From contig NZ_CP017634.1 of NCBI RefSeq assembly GCF_002777255.1, positions 3,918,903 to 3,982,902 on the forward strand: 64,000 nucleotides of DNA, in the 5' to 3' direction. Below, one piece after another: positions 24,987-33,681 of this stretch. The first letter of the stretch is position 1. Every line of letters begins with the position of its first letter. The stretch is from Candidatus Formimonas warabiya. Its GTDB lineage: Bacteria; Bacillota; Dehalobacteriia; Dehalobacteriales; Dehalobacteriaceae. The translations under genes and the position numbers were made by a program. Under the pieces are notes generated by a model. It had not been told where the DNA came from and did not search any database. It saw only the letters and a program-made list of their open reading frames with translations.

Positions 24987-26153
24987 TTATCGCCCACTAG
25001 TATCTTCATCTTCAAAATATTTATAAAGGGTCTTGTATTGAGGTTTGTTAAGTATGTCAAGTTTTCCGCCTGTTGCTAGTTTAATAATATCTCTACACTT
25101 TTTTAAACGGTGTAACATCGGAATAACCACAGTGGAAGCATGGTCTGTGAAATCATATATTTCAGTCTCTCTTACCGGTAATTTATATCCCTGTGTTGAG
25201 CTAGCAATAATAATACCTTCGTCACGAAGTTTAGCTATAATCTTTGTTCTTAAGTAGTGAGCATTCAGTTTAATATTTTTATACTGATTTAGATGGTTCA
25301 AGAGTTCCCGCGTAGGAATGTATTTTTGATGATCAGAATCAATAAACTTAAAACGCAAATATTTTAAGGTAAGTACTTGTTCTTTTATAACCTTATCGTC
25401 ATTGGTTTCATTTTTTTTAATAAATTCATTTGTCAATCGTAAAGCTGTCTGTGCAATGATATGATTAAACTCTCCAGTATCATTTTCAGCATGCATGACG
25501 TAGGAGGTATACTCAATTGGCCAAAACTCAATTCGTATCCTCTTTTTATTTAAAAGCTGATGGTATGTTTTTGCCTCGGGGCAATGCTTACGTTCATCGT
25601 ATATGTATGATAGTGTTCCACTAACAAAATCCGCTAACTGTATTAGTATGCTATTTTTACTATCATTGAACCAGAAATCATATGAGTCGAATAAAGACTG
25701 ATTAGCGTTTTCCATAACATATTTTCTAAAACTATTCATATACTCCTTAGAACCATGTTGGTCAGAAATCATGCATAAACTTGGATATACTTTTCTTAAT
25801 TCCATATGTAAACGATTATTTATAAATTTATAAAAACTTTGCTTATGTATTAGTCCACAATCTTTGTAAATTTTTCTCTTGTCAACGACAACAGCAAAAA
25901 AAGAAAAATCAATCTTACTAAGTTCAGCAAGAATTCTTTTTCTTCTATCATGGTCACTGCCAACGTTACTCGACTTTATTTCTCCATTGCCAAAGTATTT
26001 CTCACGCACTGCTTCAATTTCTGTTTCTAGCTTTTGAAGATCATTTTCCTCAACAATTATTGCAGTAATAATAAAATGTGTAGAAGTTTCCTGATTATCA
26101 AAGTTAAGCCCCGAGTCACCGCATTCGTTCATAAAAGCATATTTAGTACTCAT
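24987..26153 (-). CDS. DUF3800-family protein with an extra C-terminal domain
   Basis: The 388-residue product has the two DUF3800 landmarks, an N-terminal ECGDSG (usually DESGDSG) and QLADFVSGTL near residue 170; these families fold like RNase H and are often found in defence islands and mobile regions. The leading DE pair is replaced by NE, so the active site is altered. Residues 235-388 form a second, helical winged-helix-like part (YLRTKIIAKLRDEGIIIAS). AT-rich, so probably acquired. The function remains unknown. Confidence 0.7.
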   Translation of the reverse strand: MSTKYAFMNECGDSGLNFDNQETSTHFIITAIIVEENDLQKLETEIEAVREKYFGNGEIKSSNVGSDHDRRKRILAELSKIDFSFFAVVVDKRKIYKDCGLIHKQSFYKFINNRLHMELRKVYPSLCMISDQHGSKEYMNSFRKYVMENANQSLFDSYDFWFNDSKNSILIQLADFVSGTLSYIYDERKHCPEAKTYHQLLNKKRIRIEFWPIEYTSYVMHAENDTGEFNHIIAQTALRLTNEFIKKNETNDDKVIKEQVLTLKYLRFKFIDSDHQKYIPTRELLNHLNQYKNIKLNAHYLRTKIIAKLRDEGIIIASSTQGYKLPVRETEIYDFTDHASTVVIPMLHRLKKCRDIIKLATGGKLDILNKPQYKTLYKYFEDEDTSGR

Positions 26154-26477
26154 GATAAAATCCCCAATGCTTTTTTATCTATTCCATGGTTAAGACCTTC
26201 AGTAACTTCCATCATAAATTCCTCCCTGAATACTTCAAAAATTATATTAAATCATTTCTAAAATACTAAAATAGTCTTCATATCCAAAGATTCACGAAGA
26301 AGTTTTAACATGTCTTGATATTCTTTCAAAACATACGAATTGTTATGAATCCTCTAGTCTTTCCACCTATGTACACGAGCTTATTTTTCTAATGGAAAAT
26401 AAACTTCACTAATACCTTAAATTATAACTCCTATCAATATAAAAATCACCAAAATTTTCCTATTGTGATTCAGGTAA
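26154..26477. other. AT-rich intergenic DNA, no gene seen
   Basis: About 320 bp with no coding frame, terminator or recognisable promoter; it borders the decayed transposase element. Confidence 0.4.
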
Positions 26478-26766
26478 TGAGTCGGGGGACGGTTCTCTGA
26501 CTCACTCTAAAATCCATTGTAAGATTTTCTCTAGCTCCAGCATCTCTGCCAACTGTCTAATAGAAAATTTGATTGTTTTCAATGATAGCAATAAATTGCT
26601 TTATCTTTGTCATCTCTGAAAATTTCTGTTTTTCCCTGAATCATGAAATGATAGTTTTTGCTTTCACTCAATTTTCTGCGCTACCTCGGCATTTTTTCCA
26701 CCCCTGTCTGGGTGGATTATGCCATTCCTGTTTACTTGTGAGTCAGGGAACCGTCCCCTGACTCAT
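26478..26766 (-). pseudogene. Decayed REP-associated tyrosine transposase (RAYT) with flanking REP repeats
   Basis: Inverted copies of GAGTC(A/G)GGG...CTGACTC bound the element at 26478-26507 and 26738-26766. Between them, minus-strand frames read like both ends of a RAYT gene: MPR-stop-RRKLSESKNYHFMIQG with IFRDDKDKA, and the C-terminal SIRQLAEMLELEKI. The middle of the gene is gone, so the element is now non-coding. A CCACCC...GGGTGG stem (about 26698-26715) lies at the old 5' end. Confidence 0.7.
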
Positions 26767-26836
26767 CCTGACTTACTTACTTTTTCATTGTTCTGAGTAT
26801 AGTGCATACATCTACTACAAACAATATTTAAGAAGC

Positions 26837-27070
26837 ATGTATATCACAAACATGGAACCTTCTGTTAATGAATTTTTTTGGAGGACATTTTCTTTGTGGC
26901 GAATGAGGTACGTCCGCTTTTGGATTATGCACTTAATCTGTTTGGCGGTTTTGGTAGGTTATGTCATCGTAATTTTTGCCTTTTGGCGGTTAATGGTTGC
27001 TCATAAAAATTTGGCAGAAGCTGTTGAAGAGGTTGCTCAAAACATCAACCCTAAAAAGTTAGTTGATTAA
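26837..27070 (+). CDS. Small single-helix membrane protein upstream of NhaC-type antiporter
   Basis: Unrecognised 77-residue protein. A strongly hydrophobic helix (about 30-50, WIMHLICLAVLVGYVIVIF) is flanked by basic residues and Trp/Arg (RYVRFW). The tail (KNLAEAVEEVAQNINPKK) is charged and probably cytoplasmic. No good ribosome site precedes ATG 26837 or the later ATG 26852. It is 70 bp upstream of the NhaC gene on the same strand, so it may be a partner of the antiporter. Coding is plausible but not certain. Confidence 0.5.
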   Translation: MYITNMEPSVNEFFWRTFSLWRMRYVRFWIMHLICLAVLVGYVIVIFAFWRLMVAHKNLAEAVEEVAQNINPKKLVD

Positions 27071-27140
27071 AAGGGTATCAAATAGGACTGAATTTTTTGC
27101 TTGGCAAATTTAATGAGAATTTTTTGAAAGGCGATGGCTT

Positions 27141-28556
27141 ATGCACTGGTTATCTCTAATTCCTCCTTTTGTAACAGTGCTAACTGCAGTTTTGACAAAA
27201 AGAATTATTCCTTCTCTTATACTCGGACTCTGGATGGGAAGTATTTGCCTGGAACCAAATTTACTAAAAGGAACCATAAAAGCAGCCGAATATATTTCCG
27301 CTTCATTGGCAGATAAAGAAAGTGCTTACATTGTTCTATTCCTGTTTGTTTTTGGTGCTTTGGCAGAATTATTTAAAATATCAGGAGGAATCAAAGGTTT
27401 TGCAGCTATTGCAGAAAAGTATGTCAAGAGCGAAAAAGGGGCTCTGTTGGCGATTTGGGCTGCTACGCCGGTTACTTTCTTAGACTGCTGTTTCCATGTT
27501 ATTGCCACTGGTACTATCGCTAAACCTCTTATCGAAAAGGTAAACGGATCAAGGGAAAGATTAGCAATGGTAGTTAATACCACCTCTGCACAATTGATTG
27601 TTCTAATTCCGATTGCCACTACGTATGTGGGATATATTATTGGCGTCACTCGGTCAGCAATGCGCCAGGCGGGAATAGAAGGATCCCCATATTTCATGTA
27701 TTTAAAAAGTATTCCGTTTAATTTTTATTCCATTGGTATGGTGGTATTGAGCATATTAATTACGCTATTCGGCATGAACTTTGGAAAATGGAGAATTGGA
27801 AAGGCCGGAAAGGCAGAAGGTGGCGTGCACGAGAGTGATGAAGCCCATGAACAATGTGAGTTTGAGGAAAAAGTTTCTCCCCGGGCCACAAATTTGCTTT
27901 TTCCTTTAATTGTTCTAATTAGCTTGATCCTGTATTTATTCTGGTATACGGGCAAAGGTTCTGGCAGAAGTTTTATGGAAGCCTTGATGCATGCGGAATT
28001 TGAAAAAGCAATTTTTATAGCCACTTTCGCGACCGTTGGATTAACGGCTATATATTATCTCTTGCAAAAGATACCCTTAGGAGAAATGGAGACTCACTTT
28101 TTATCAGGGGGAACCGAGCTCTTACCTCCCATTGTGATACTTATTTTAAGCTGGTCTTTGTCTAGCGTAACCAAGGATCTTGGTTTTATTGACTTTGTCT
28201 CAAAAACTGTGGGTGTGGCAATCCCTAAAACATTTATTCCTGCAGCCATTTTCCTCATCGGTGGTTTCACTTCATATTTTATCGGATCTTCATGGGCTAC
28301 ATGGGCTTTAATTATGCCTCTGGGACTTCCTTTGGCGGTGAGTTCGGGAGCTGATCTAAGTTTAACTATGGGGGCCATTTTAGCAGGGGGATCAATTGGA
28401 GATAATGTATCTCCTTTAGGAGAAACACCTGTATTAACTTCAGCGATTACCGAAGTCCCTATTATTGATCATGTTCAGACAACGCTGCCCTACGCTTTGA
28501 TTATTATTCTATTTTCCACAGCTCTTTTTGTTCTCTTTCAGGCAATTGTATTTTAA
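27141..28556 (+). CDS. Na+/H+ antiporter, NhaC family
   Basis: The 471-residue membrane protein has 11-13 hydrophobic segments; the family core includes CCFHVIATGTIAKPL, FIGSSWATWALIMPLGLPLA and GGSIGDNVSPLGETP, which carry the conserved polar residues of the ion path. NhaC proteins exchange Na+ for H+, and some family members exchange organic acids. The polar loop at about 225-250 separates the halves. The M42 peptidase gene follows by 17 bp, which suggests a peptide- or amino-acid-linked role. Confidence 0.87.
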   Translation: MHWLSLIPPFVTVLTAVLTKRIIPSLILGLWMGSICLEPNLLKGTIKAAEYISASLADKESAYIVLFLFVFGALAELFKISGGIKGFAAIAEKYVKSEKGALLAIWAATPVTFLDCCFHVIATGTIAKPLIEKVNGSRERLAMVVNTTSAQLIVLIPIATTYVGYIIGVTRSAMRQAGIEGSPYFMYLKSIPFNFYSIGMVVLSILITLFGMNFGKWRIGKAGKAEGGVHESDEAHEQCEFEEKVSPRATNLLFPLIVLISLILYLFWYTGKGSGRSFMEALMHAEFEKAIFIATFATVGLTAIYYLLQKIPLGEMETHFLSGGTELLPPIVILILSWSLSSVTKDLGFIDFVSKTVGVAIPKTFIPAAIFLIGGFTSYFIGSSWATWALIMPLGLPLAVSSGADLSLTMGAILAGGSIGDNVSPLGETPVLTSAITEVPIIDHVQTTLPYALIIILFSTALFVLFQAIVF

Positions 28557-28573
28557 TTAGGAGGAAGAAAACT

Positions 28574-29659
28574 TTGAATAAAACACTAGAGATATTACAA
28601 GCGGTAACTGAAGCCCCGGGGGTTTCCGGCTACGAGTCACCTATCAGGAAAATATTGAAGGATTTGTTGATTCCTTTTTCTTCAGAGCATATGGTGGATA
28701 ATCTGGGTAGTTTGATTGTTGCTAAGGAAGGGAAAAGTGCCGAACCCAAAATCATGATCGCCGCTCACATGGACGAAGTGGGATTTATGGTAACCAGAAT
28801 TACAGATGAAGGGTTTATTAAATTTCAACAGTTAGGCGGTTGGTGGGAGCAGGTACTACTTTCCCAAAGAGTGGAAGTCCTAACAGATAATAAAAAAATC
28901 ATAGGGATAATTGGAGCGAAAGCACCTCATATCATGAGTCAGGAAGAGCGCAAACAGCCAATTAAGATGAATTCCTTGTATATTGATGTAGGGTCAACGA
29001 GCAAAGAGGAAACAGAACAATTAGGAATAAAGCCGGGAGATCCGGTTGTTCCTTGGAGTCCGTTTATGGTAAGCAGCAATGGAAAGACAATTTTGGCAAA
29101 AGCTTTAGATGATCGAGCCGGTTGCGCCATGGTTGTAGAAATATTTCAAAGACTAAAAGGCATTCATCATCAGAACACCATTTATGGAGTAATGACGGTG
29201 CAGGAAGAGGTCGGTTTACGTGGTGCGGCCACTAGTGTGAATGTGGTCAAACCTGATTTGGCTATTGTGGTTGATGTGACAGTGGCCACAGATACTCCGG
29301 GTATTAATGACAACGAAGTAGCGACAAAAAATTACTTAGGTAAGGGACCGGTAATCGGGTTTTATGACGCCAGTATGATCCCCAATATTCCTCTCAGAAA
29401 TTTGGTTGTCCGGACCGCAGAAGAAAATAATATTCCTTACCAGGTGGAAGTAATGGCCGGAGGAGGTACGGATGCCGGAAAAATTCATATTTACCGCCAA
29501 GGTGTTCCTTCTGTGGTGATCGGCATTCCTGTTCGGTATATTCATGACCACATAGGAGTAGCACATTTGGATGATTACCGGAATGCAGTGGACTTAATCT
29601 GCCGATTAGTAGAAACAATAAACATGGAAACTCTTACTAAATTACACAATGAATTATAA
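28574..29659 (+). CDS. M42-family metallo-aminopeptidase
   Basis: A 361-residue cytoplasmic peptidase starting at TTG 28574 (AGGAGG precedes). M42 enzymes are dinuclear-zinc, dodecameric tetrahedral aminopeptidases (PepA/TET type). Ligands: AAHMDEVGF (about 62-70), LDDRAGC, QEEVGLRG with the catalytic glutamates, VDVTVATDTPG and the C-terminal IPVRYIHDHIG. All are intact. It follows the NhaC gene by 17 bp in what appears to be one transcript. Confidence 0.92.
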   Translation: MNKTLEILQAVTEAPGVSGYESPIRKILKDLLIPFSSEHMVDNLGSLIVAKEGKSAEPKIMIAAHMDEVGFMVTRITDEGFIKFQQLGGWWEQVLLSQRVEVLTDNKKIIGIIGAKAPHIMSQEERKQPIKMNSLYIDVGSTSKEETEQLGIKPGDPVVPWSPFMVSSNGKTILAKALDDRAGCAMVVEIFQRLKGIHHQNTIYGVMTVQEEVGLRGAATSVNVVKPDLAIVVDVTVATDTPGINDNEVATKNYLGKGPVIGFYDASMIPNIPLRNLVVRTAEENNIPYQVEVMAGGGTDAGKIHIYRQGVPSVVIGIPVRYIHDHIGVAHLDDYRNAVDLICRLVETINMETLTKLHNEL

Positions 29660-29819
29660 AAAAGCCGTTGATGAAGAAGAAATTTATTTAATATCAACAC
29701 ACAGCCCTTGGTTAGTAAAACCCTTGGTAAAATTATTTCTACAATCGGCGGACTTGGCATCATGGGCAGTATTGTTGTTTATGGATTGGATTATATTAGA
29801 CGGGGGTAATAAAAAATGA
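29649..29819 (+). CDS. Possible 56-residue membrane peptide coupled to neighbours
   Basis: An ORF of 56 codons that overlaps the M42 gene by 11 bases at its start and the next gene as ATGA at its end. The sequence begins MNYKKAVDEEEIYL and has a hydrophobic segment ASWAVLLFMDWIIL near its C terminus. No clear ribosome site precedes the ATG, so it would depend on coupling. It fills an otherwise empty gap exactly. It may be real or a chance frame. Confidence 0.35.
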   Translation: MNYKKAVDEEEIYLISTHSPWLVKPLVKLFLQSADLASWAVLLFMDWIILDGGNKK

Positions 29820-30271
29820 AAGATACTCTAACAATTGGTACAATAGCAGGAATAATAGGCACGATAGTTATGCATTTGCTGTCTATGCTGTGGAAATCTC
29901 TCGGATTAATTAAAATAACTTCGTTACAGGTTGCGGCTTCACTATTTCTTAGTTGGAATCAAGTTACTACCCCGATTGGGTACATGGTAGGTGTTCTTTC
30001 TCATATCATGATTGGTGCGGCAGGAGGTGTTCTACTGGCCTACTTTATAAGGTTTTCAGGAAAAGACTATTACTGGTTAAAGGGACTGGCATTGGCTGGA
30101 TTTATGTTATTAGCCGGAATGGGCTTTGTGGTACGTATTTTAAAAATTGCCCCCCAGATGGGAAACGATAGTTTAACAGCGCTCTTACATATTTTAAATT
30201 ATATGGTTTATGGGTTAGTATGCTCATATATCATTGCCAGATATAGTAAGTTTGTGAAAACAAACTGTTGA
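29816..30271 (+). CDS. Four-helix membrane protein, unknown function
   Basis: The 151-residue protein has four hydrophobic segments: IGTIAGIIGTIVMHLLSML, GYMVGVLSHIMIGAAGGVLLA, LALAGFMLLAGMGFVV and LLHILNYMVYGLVCSYIIA. A ribosome site is weak (GGGGGTAATAAAA), so it may rely on the upstream frame. Last gene of the NhaC/M42 cluster. I do not recognise the family. The ATG at 29816 overlaps the 56-residue frame's stop. Confidence 0.7.
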   Translation: MKDTLTIGTIAGIIGTIVMHLLSMLWKSLGLIKITSLQVAASLFLSWNQVTTPIGYMVGVLSHIMIGAAGGVLLAYFIRFSGKDYYWLKGLALAGFMLLAGMGFVVRILKIAPQMGNDSLTALLHILNYMVYGLVCSYIIARYSKFVKTNC

Positions 30272-30334
30272 ACCTCAAAAACCTTAAAGTTGAAATTATA
30301 GGTTGCTCTTTCATTTTATCCATGACTTTCATCC

Positions 30335-31228
30335 TTACTCCATTTTATAAATTATGGTGGTAAACATTCCTCCGGTTTTTTCGGAAAAATTGTTTGCCAT
30401 GTGATGGGGAATATGACAATGAAAGGGCCAAATTCCAGGGTTGTTGGCAGTAAATTCTATATCCCAGGCTTCACCTGAAGCGACCAAAATTGTGTTTCTA
30501 CGTAGTCTGTTGTAATATGGAATAGGATTGCCATCAGATCCAGAAACACAGAATTGATGTCCATGAATGTGGATTGGGTGAGCGTCCATCATATGATTGG
30601 TCAATCTAATTCTCACGTTTTCCCCATATGCTACTTCCACAGGGGTCTGAAAAGGAAAACACCGGCCATTCATAGTAAAAAAATTAAACATATCGCTTTT
30701 TGGGTCTATCTCATACACTCCTGGTTTTACTTCCCCTTTTTCCAGACCTTTCAAAGCAAATTCCCCCAACATGATAAAATAATCTCTCTGAATATGGTTG
30801 GGATAAGGCTCCAAAATAATTAATCCGCCACCGAGACCCATCATTTGTTGTACAATTGAGTTAAAGTGAGAATGGTACATATGTGTGCCGGGTGGATTGA
30901 TTATTTTGAAGTGATAGTCAAAATAATGGCCGGGTTCTATTTTGGGGGAAGGCTCCACATCCGGTACTCCGTCCATTATGTTAGGGAGATCCAAGCCGTG
31001 CCAATGGATGCTTGTTGACTCAGGTAGTTTGTTAATTACTCTAAAACTAACATAATCACCCGGATAAGCCTGAATTGTTGGGCCAGGAATGTTGCCGTTG
31101 TAGCCCCATCCGTTTATAAATAGTCCTGGAAGTAACTCCTGACGGACGGGTTCAGCTACAAGCTCAAAAAACTTAATACCTTTTTTATATACATATTGAA
31201 GTATTGGAATATCAGGACTTTCAACCAT
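30335..31228 (-). CDS. Multicopper oxidase, two-domain type
   Basis: A 297-residue cupredoxin protein with all four copper motifs: HWHG (75-78), HSH (119-121), HPIHIHGH (217-224) and HCHIPHHM (270-277). The last pair includes the type-1 copper ligands and trinuclear-centre residues. Two cupredoxin domains rather than the usual three. Family members oxidise metals or phenols, passing electrons to O2. No signal peptide is visible at the N terminus, unusual for this family and for an anaerobe. The ribosome site GGAGTGGTC is modest. It is divergent from no gene; a complex operator lies upstream. Confidence 0.88.
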   Translation of the reverse strand: MVESPDIPILQYVYKKGIKFFELVAEPVRQELLPGLFINGWGYNGNIPGPTIQAYPGDYVSFRVINKLPESTSIHWHGLDLPNIMDGVPDVEPSPKIEPGHYFDYHFKIINPPGTHMYHSHFNSIVQQMMGLGGGLIILEPYPNHIQRDYFIMLGEFALKGLEKGEVKPGVYEIDPKSDMFNFFTMNGRCFPFQTPVEVAYGENVRIRLTNHMMDAHPIHIHGHQFCVSGSDGNPIPYYNRLRRNTILVASGEAWDIEFTANNPGIWPFHCHIPHHMANNFSEKTGGMFTTIIYKME

Positions 31229-31237
31229 ATGACCACT

Positions 31238-31291
31238 CCATTCTAGAATATTTATACCATATATATGGAATTATCTTAATGTCTAGAATGG
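31238..31291. promoter_or_regulatory. Nested inverted repeats upstream of multicopper oxidase
   Basis: A perfect 10-bp inverted repeat CCATTCTAGA (31238-31247) and TCTAGAATGG (31282-31291) encloses a 12-bp palindrome CCATATATATGG (31257-31268). A TATAAA-like -10 on the minus strand lies between. This is likely an operator-promoter for the oxidase, perhaps metal- or redox-responsive. Confidence 0.6.
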
Positions 31292-31540
31292 TGTGTATTT
31301 CTATCAATTTTTTCCTTGGCCAAAGGTACTGCATGAAAATAGTTATGAAATACTTTTAGGTCCCGGTGGGCTTTCCGTTTTACACTCCATTACCCATCAA
31401 ACTGAAGGACCCTGCAACCAATGGATTCGAAAAATATATTTTTTCCAGATAGCTATATCCCTTCCATCCGGAAATTGATTTGATCACCTATTATGTAGAG
31501 AGCCTCCGGGAGTGGGCAGAGGTGCAGTGGTAAATCCGGC

Positions 31541-31762
31541 GTGGAACGAGTTCGTTTTATTCCTGTTCCTGCCTGGCAAACAAACGAGGCCATAGATGAA
31601 TTAGTAAATAAATTTTCTGGTCAAAAAAGATCAGGCGGGATTAATGAACTGGTCTTGATCGGGGCTTTAATTTTAGACTTTTTGTGCATTCATCCTTTCA
31701 GCGATGGGAACGGACGCTGGCCAGGCTCTCCCGGTCATTTTTTTAAAATAAAAATATTTTAG
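31541..31762 (+). pseudogene. Fic-domain protein gene fragment
   Basis: The frame 31541-31762 contains RFIPVPAWQTNEAIDELVNKF and then HPFSDGNGR, the Fic active-site signature HxFxDGNGR (AMP transfer). After GNGR it runs into unrelated sequence (WPGSPGHF) and stops, and the upstream part (for example EIDLITYYVESLREWAEVQW before 31520) breaks with a stop. So both the N-terminal half and the C-terminal half are lost. The neighbourhood 31300-31540 is degraded and I see no other gene there. Confidence 0.75.
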
Positions 31763-31924
31763 TTTACCCAGCGTGCCTTATATCCCGATAACTGAAGCAA
31801 GCGGCTTTACGACACGTGGGCAAAAATTCTTGGTATCCTAGTCTTTGCGACCCCAGCAGGAACATTAATTAAAAGGTGCCAGGCCAAAAAATAGCCCGAC
31901 AGGATTACTTTAAAAACAAGCAAC

Positions 31925-31965
31925 AAAAAAGGATTATGCCAGTTTTTTTCAAAACCGCATAACCC
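31925..31965 (-). terminator. Terminator of tRNA-Sec gene
   Basis: On the minus strand GGGTTATGC pairs with GGCATAATCC (with one G-T pair), followed by six Ts, 20 bp after the tRNA end. Confidence 0.7.
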
Positions 31966-31982
31966 ATAGTATTACAAATATT

Positions 31983-32080
31983 TGGCGGGAACGTGTGCGA
32001 ATCGAACACACCAAACGCAGGATCACTACGTCCCGACTGGATTTGAAGTCCAGGCCAGCCACCAGGCCAGATCCGCTCCC
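31983..32080 (-). tRNA. selC: tRNA-Sec (anticodon UCA)
   Basis: A long, 98-base gene with encoded CCA. On the minus strand it begins GGGAGCGGATCTGGCCTGGT and carries the anticodon arm GACTTCAAATCC, so TCA is in the loop and would read UGA. The extended variable arm (GTCGGGACGTAGTGATCCTGC region) and GGTGTGTTCGATTCGCACAC T-arm with a GTTCGATTC loop are typical of tRNA-Sec. It matches selA and selB further along. Confidence 0.95.
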
Positions 32081-32093
32081 GTTTAGCTTATAT

Positions 32094-32123
32094 ATTGTAC
32101 CATAAATCTTCTTTTCATGTAAG
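32094..32123 (-). promoter_or_regulatory. Promoter of tRNA-Sec
   Basis: CTTACA (32123-32118), 18-bp spacer, TACAAT (32099-32094) on the minus strand, seven bases before the predicted start of transcription, just ahead of the tRNA. Confidence 0.55.
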
Positions 32124-32158
32124 CGGAATATTATAGATTTTCTTTATGCCTGGCCGAA

Positions 32159-33508
32159 CTAATCTTTATTGATTATTTCCCAAATATCCTGAGGAATAAT
32201 ACCCAATCTCCAGAGCGCTACCCCGGCTAAACGATATTTTTTGACCAATTCCATTTTGGCTTTGACACTGTCCCTTTCTTCATACCAGACCTGATGGGTT
32301 ACCCCTGCGTCATCGGAATAACTAAAAAAGGAAACTCCTGATACTGCATCCTTCTGAATCACGGCCTTTTCAGTTGCAGCCAAATCCCGGGCAGCCTGCA
32401 CATAAAGGGATTTTCCCGCTCCGGTTTCGGGCCAGTCATAGCCGTAGATTCCTAGGCCCAATTCAAATTTTTCCTTGGGAATGAGGGGAAGAAGGTATTT
32501 AATCACCTGCTCCACCCAATCGTTGCCCGCCACAGGACCAGGGGTGCCTCCCGCATAATGCTGGTCATAGGCCATGATCATCACCCGGTCCGCTACTTTG
32601 GCCAGACCGGCATAATCATATCCATCACGCCAGGTTTCACGGTCCGAAGACCGGGAGGGTAATGAAAGAGATAAGGTATAGGATGATCCTAATTTATTTT
32701 TTAAGTTTTTCACAAAGGCGAGATACTGTGTTCTGAGAGTTTTGTCGATGTTTTCTAAATCCAGGTTTACCCCGTCAAAGTCCCGCTCTTTTAAAAATCT
32801 CAGGATATCATCTATCAGTACTTTCTGGGCATTTGCATCATTCAATAGCGTAATTAACTGGGCCCGGTTGTTGCCAAATACCAGCATTTCTACGCCCATG
32901 CCGTTTTGCCGGGCCAGCTGGTACCCCTGATCAAAATAGTTGGTTTCCTCGACCCTGCCCTGACTGTCAATTTCATAAGAAAAATGAATGGTATCGGTGA
33001 TCTTGTTGATATTGCTTTGTAGAGATTCCAATGAACGCCAGTCAAAATAGTAACCGGTCACCACAATATCCAGTTTTCCCGTAGTGTCATTCTGAATGAC
33101 CGTAACCCTCCGGGTTCCGCTGTTCCAATCAACAGACGCATCAAAGGCCTCCGCCACAAATCGGACGGGAAGGAAGGTCCTGCCTTGAATAATGGAAGCC
33201 GGTGCATCCAGAGTGTACTTGATGCCGTTTACTTGCGCTTCTTTGCGATCAATCTTGAGTATGACCTTTTTTTCTCCTTTGGACACTGTCACCGTGCGGC
33301 TTTTGCTGTCCCAGGAAAACTGGGCTCCTAAAGGTTCTAAGATCGCCCGGGCGGGTAAAATTACCCGTCCCTGAACAATTCTGGGAGGTACGTCGGCAGT
33401 AATTTGCTCGCCATTGACAAAAAGACTAATCGGCGCGGCAGCAAAGGCGGGAAGAGAAAATACGGTAACCATCATTACTGCCAGAAGGATCATGATTCTT
33501 TTTTTCAT
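32159..33508 (-). CDS. Secreted glycoside hydrolase family 18 with copper-amine-oxidase-like N-terminal domain (SleL-like)
   Basis: A 449-residue secreted protein: Sec signal peptide (1-24, ending PAFAAA), then a stalk/copper-amine-oxidase N-terminal-like domain (about 26-140, GRVILPARAILEPLGAQFSW and GRTFLPVRFVAEAFDA), then the GH18 barrel. The catalytic strand is DGVNLDLE (245-252), with the acid glutamate at the end. The bacterial relatives (SleL, YdhD) are spore cortex or cell-wall lysins acting on N-acetylglucosamine linkages. GGAGAGG precedes the ATG with a nine-base spacing. Confidence 0.9.
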   Translation of the reverse strand: MKKRIMILLAVMMVTVFSLPAFAAAPISLFVNGEQITADVPPRIVQGRVILPARAILEPLGAQFSWDSKSRTVTVSKGEKKVILKIDRKEAQVNGIKYTLDAPASIIQGRTFLPVRFVAEAFDASVDWNSGTRRVTVIQNDTTGKLDIVVTGYYFDWRSLESLQSNINKITDTIHFSYEIDSQGRVEETNYFDQGYQLARQNGMGVEMLVFGNNRAQLITLLNDANAQKVLIDDILRFLKERDFDGVNLDLENIDKTLRTQYLAFVKNLKNKLGSSYTLSLSLPSRSSDRETWRDGYDYAGLAKVADRVMIMAYDQHYAGGTPGPVAGNDWVEQVIKYLLPLIPKEKFELGLGIYGYDWPETGAGKSLYVQAARDLAATEKAVIQKDAVSGVSFFSYSDDAGVTHQVWYEERDSVKAKMELVKKYRLAGVALWRLGIIPQDIWEIINKD

Positions 33509-33650
33509 TTGTGCTTGCCTCTCCTGATTTCATTTTTTGAACTATTTCTACACGTCATGACAAATTTCCTTTGAAAAAGACCCTGGAAATTACTTGATTC
33601 TGCTGAAATCCCTTAACCCTCTATCAGCCATGGGCGGCGTCCCGGTATAC

Positions 33651-33681
33651 AAAAAAAGCGCAATGGAAAGTGATTGCGCTT
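33651..33681 (-). terminator. Terminator overlapping the DUF881 stop
   Basis: AAGCGCAAT (33656-33664) and ATTGCGCTT (33673-33681) form a 9-bp stem. On the minus strand TTTTTTTG follows. The stem begins in the stop codon of the gene at 33680. Confidence 0.88.

Noticed and set aside
31293..31478. Plus-strand 61-codon frame upstream of the Fic fragment
   Set aside because: Composition and lack of ribosome site suggest decayed sequence rather than a gene.
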